From Solobacterium sp. (lineage in GTDB: Bacteria; Bacillota_I; Bacilli_A; Erysipelotrichales; Erysipelotrichaceae): 6,071 nucleotides of DNA. The notes under the pieces are model-generated. The model was given only the letters and a program-made list of their open reading frames with translations. It did no database searches and was not told the origin of the DNA. The DNA lies in assembly GCA_016291725.1 (NCBI GenBank), contig JAEEYJ010000119.1:1-6071 (forward strand). Direction: 5' to 3'. Shown in pieces: positions 5,319-6,071 of the stretch. Both the position numbers and the translations under genes were made by a program. The stretch's first letter is position 1; every line of letters starts with the position of its first letter.

Positions 5319-6071
5319 ATGAATCAACCCACCTTAAAAGAACGGCTCTCCTACTGGTTCGATAACCGCATGGCAAAAGGAAGCCTGACTCTGATCCGTT
5401 TGCTGCTCGTCATAACTATTATGCTGGTCGTTTTCCTTTCGGTTGCCGTTTGGATGTCTGCACGATCTGAATTCACTTTTTTCCAAGCTTTTTGGGATAC
5501 CCTGGGGACCATCATCAATGCCTGGATGCCATCATCGGGAGACAGTGACAGCATCGGCTATCTGATATTCATGGCAATTGCTGCTTTCTGCGGGCTTATG
5601 ATCACCAGTGTTCTGATTGGTATCTTTGCCAGTGCAATAGAAGAAAAAATATACAGTCTGCGCAGAGGCAATTCTGCAGTTCTGGAAAAAGGGCATTATG
5701 TGGTACTGGGCTTCTATCCAGGTGAGTATACGCTTATCAATCAGTTGATTCTCGCAGCCGCGGGCAATCCCTGTACTATCGTTGTTGCAGACAGCATGGA
5801 GCGGGATGAAATGGAAAACAACATTCGGGATAATGTTGTCATTCCACAGAACATCCGTATTATCTGCCGTACAGTAGATATCTTTGATCCGGCCACTTTG
5901 GAAAAGCTCTCTCTGCATGATTGCCGTACTGTCATTATCAGCCCGACTGATGACAAGCGGACTGTTAAAGCTTTGCTCGCCGTGTCCACTATCATCAACG
6001 ATACAGACAACGACGTTCGTGTCGGGGCTATCATTTCCAAGGAAGAGTACCGCTTTCCGCCTTCCATTGCA
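5319..6071 (+). CDS. CASTOR/POLLUX-type ion channel-like protein (3' end cut by window edge)
   Basis: The frame is open from ATG 5319 to the last base, giving 251 residues with no stop. The N-terminus TLKERLSYWFDNRMAKG and a first membrane helix (about 24-46) lead to a pore-loop-like stretch (about 52-72, FFQAFWDTLGTIINAWM). A second helix (about 79-107, ending in SVLIGIFASAIEEKIYSLRRG) follows. After it comes a Rossmann-like RCK-type domain: HYVVLGFYPGEYTLINQL at about 126-143, then TIVVADSMERDEMENNI, IRIICRTVDIFDPATLEKL and TVIISPTDD. This order matches bacterial relatives of the plant CASTOR/POLLUX (DMI1) channels, which are thought to gate cation flow through a cytosolic regulatory ring. 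Ion and ligand cannot be told. GAGG (5310-5313) lies 5 bases before the ATG. Sampled lines have lower GC (40-43%) than jag (55%). The assignment is by recalled pattern, not a search. Confidence 0.8.
   Translation, partial: MNQPTLKERLSYWFDNRMAKGSLTLIRLLLVITIMLVVFLSVAVWMSARSEFTFFQAFWDTLGTIINAWMPSSGDSDSIGYLIFMAIAAFCGLMITSVLIGIFASAIEEKIYSLRRGNSAVLEKGHYVVLGFYPGEYTLINQLILAAAGNPCTIVVADSMERDEMENNIRDNVVIPQNIRIICRTVDIFDPATLEKLSLHDCRTVIISPTDDKRTVKALLAVSTIINDTDNDVRVGAIISKEEYRFPPSIA

Noticed and set aside
5741..6067. Minus-strand open frames over the channel-like gene (also 5532-5918)
   Set aside because: The plus-strand frame has coherent membrane helices and an RCK-like domain across the whole stretch. 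The minus frames have no such features.

Overview
The window looks like an ordinary chromosomal segment from a Gram-positive bacterium of the Bacillota. The reasons are strong Shine-Dalgarno sites (AAGGAGG type), a lipoprotein-type YidC/SpoIIIJ followed by Jag/KhpB, and an L34 protein ending like the Bacillus one. The mid-range GC content and the CASTOR/POLLUX-like protein at the right edge would fit an Erysipelotrichia-like or clostridial host, but that is only a guess. I recognised no mobile element, CRISPR array, tRNA or rRNA. I do not see a convincing undescribed system; the interest lies in a few local deviations.

Left part (1-2700): the 3' part of a putative P-loop kinase-like gene (+) converges on a MATE efflux transporter (-), and the two share a bidirectional terminator. 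Upstream of the MATE gene on the same strand is a small predicted lipoprotein gene with its own terminator and a candidate promoter. The 183-base interval 2533-2715 is divergent. It carries the lipoprotein promoter and a near-consensus promoter for the rpmH operon.

Centre (2716-4743): the conserved block rpmH-rnpA-yidC-jag (+). It covers ribosomal protein L34, the protein subunit of RNase P, the membrane insertase and a KH/R3H RNA-binding protein. A terminator-like hairpin lies between rpmH and rnpA and probably lowers rnpA and downstream expression relative to rpmH. yidC and jag are tightly coupled (2-base gap). The YidC is divergent: the conserved intramembrane arginine of the first core helix is an asparagine here. 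No dnaA lies to the immediate left and no mnmE/mnmG to the right, so the usual origin-side neighbours are missing on both sides.

Right part (4744-6071): ruvX/yqgF (-), the putative pre-16S rRNA nuclease, converges on jag, with two hairpin terminators back to back. It diverges from a CASTOR/POLLUX-type ion-channel-like gene (+) that runs off the right edge. The 131 bases between these two genes hold a TATAAT-type promoter for ruvX and competing start signals.
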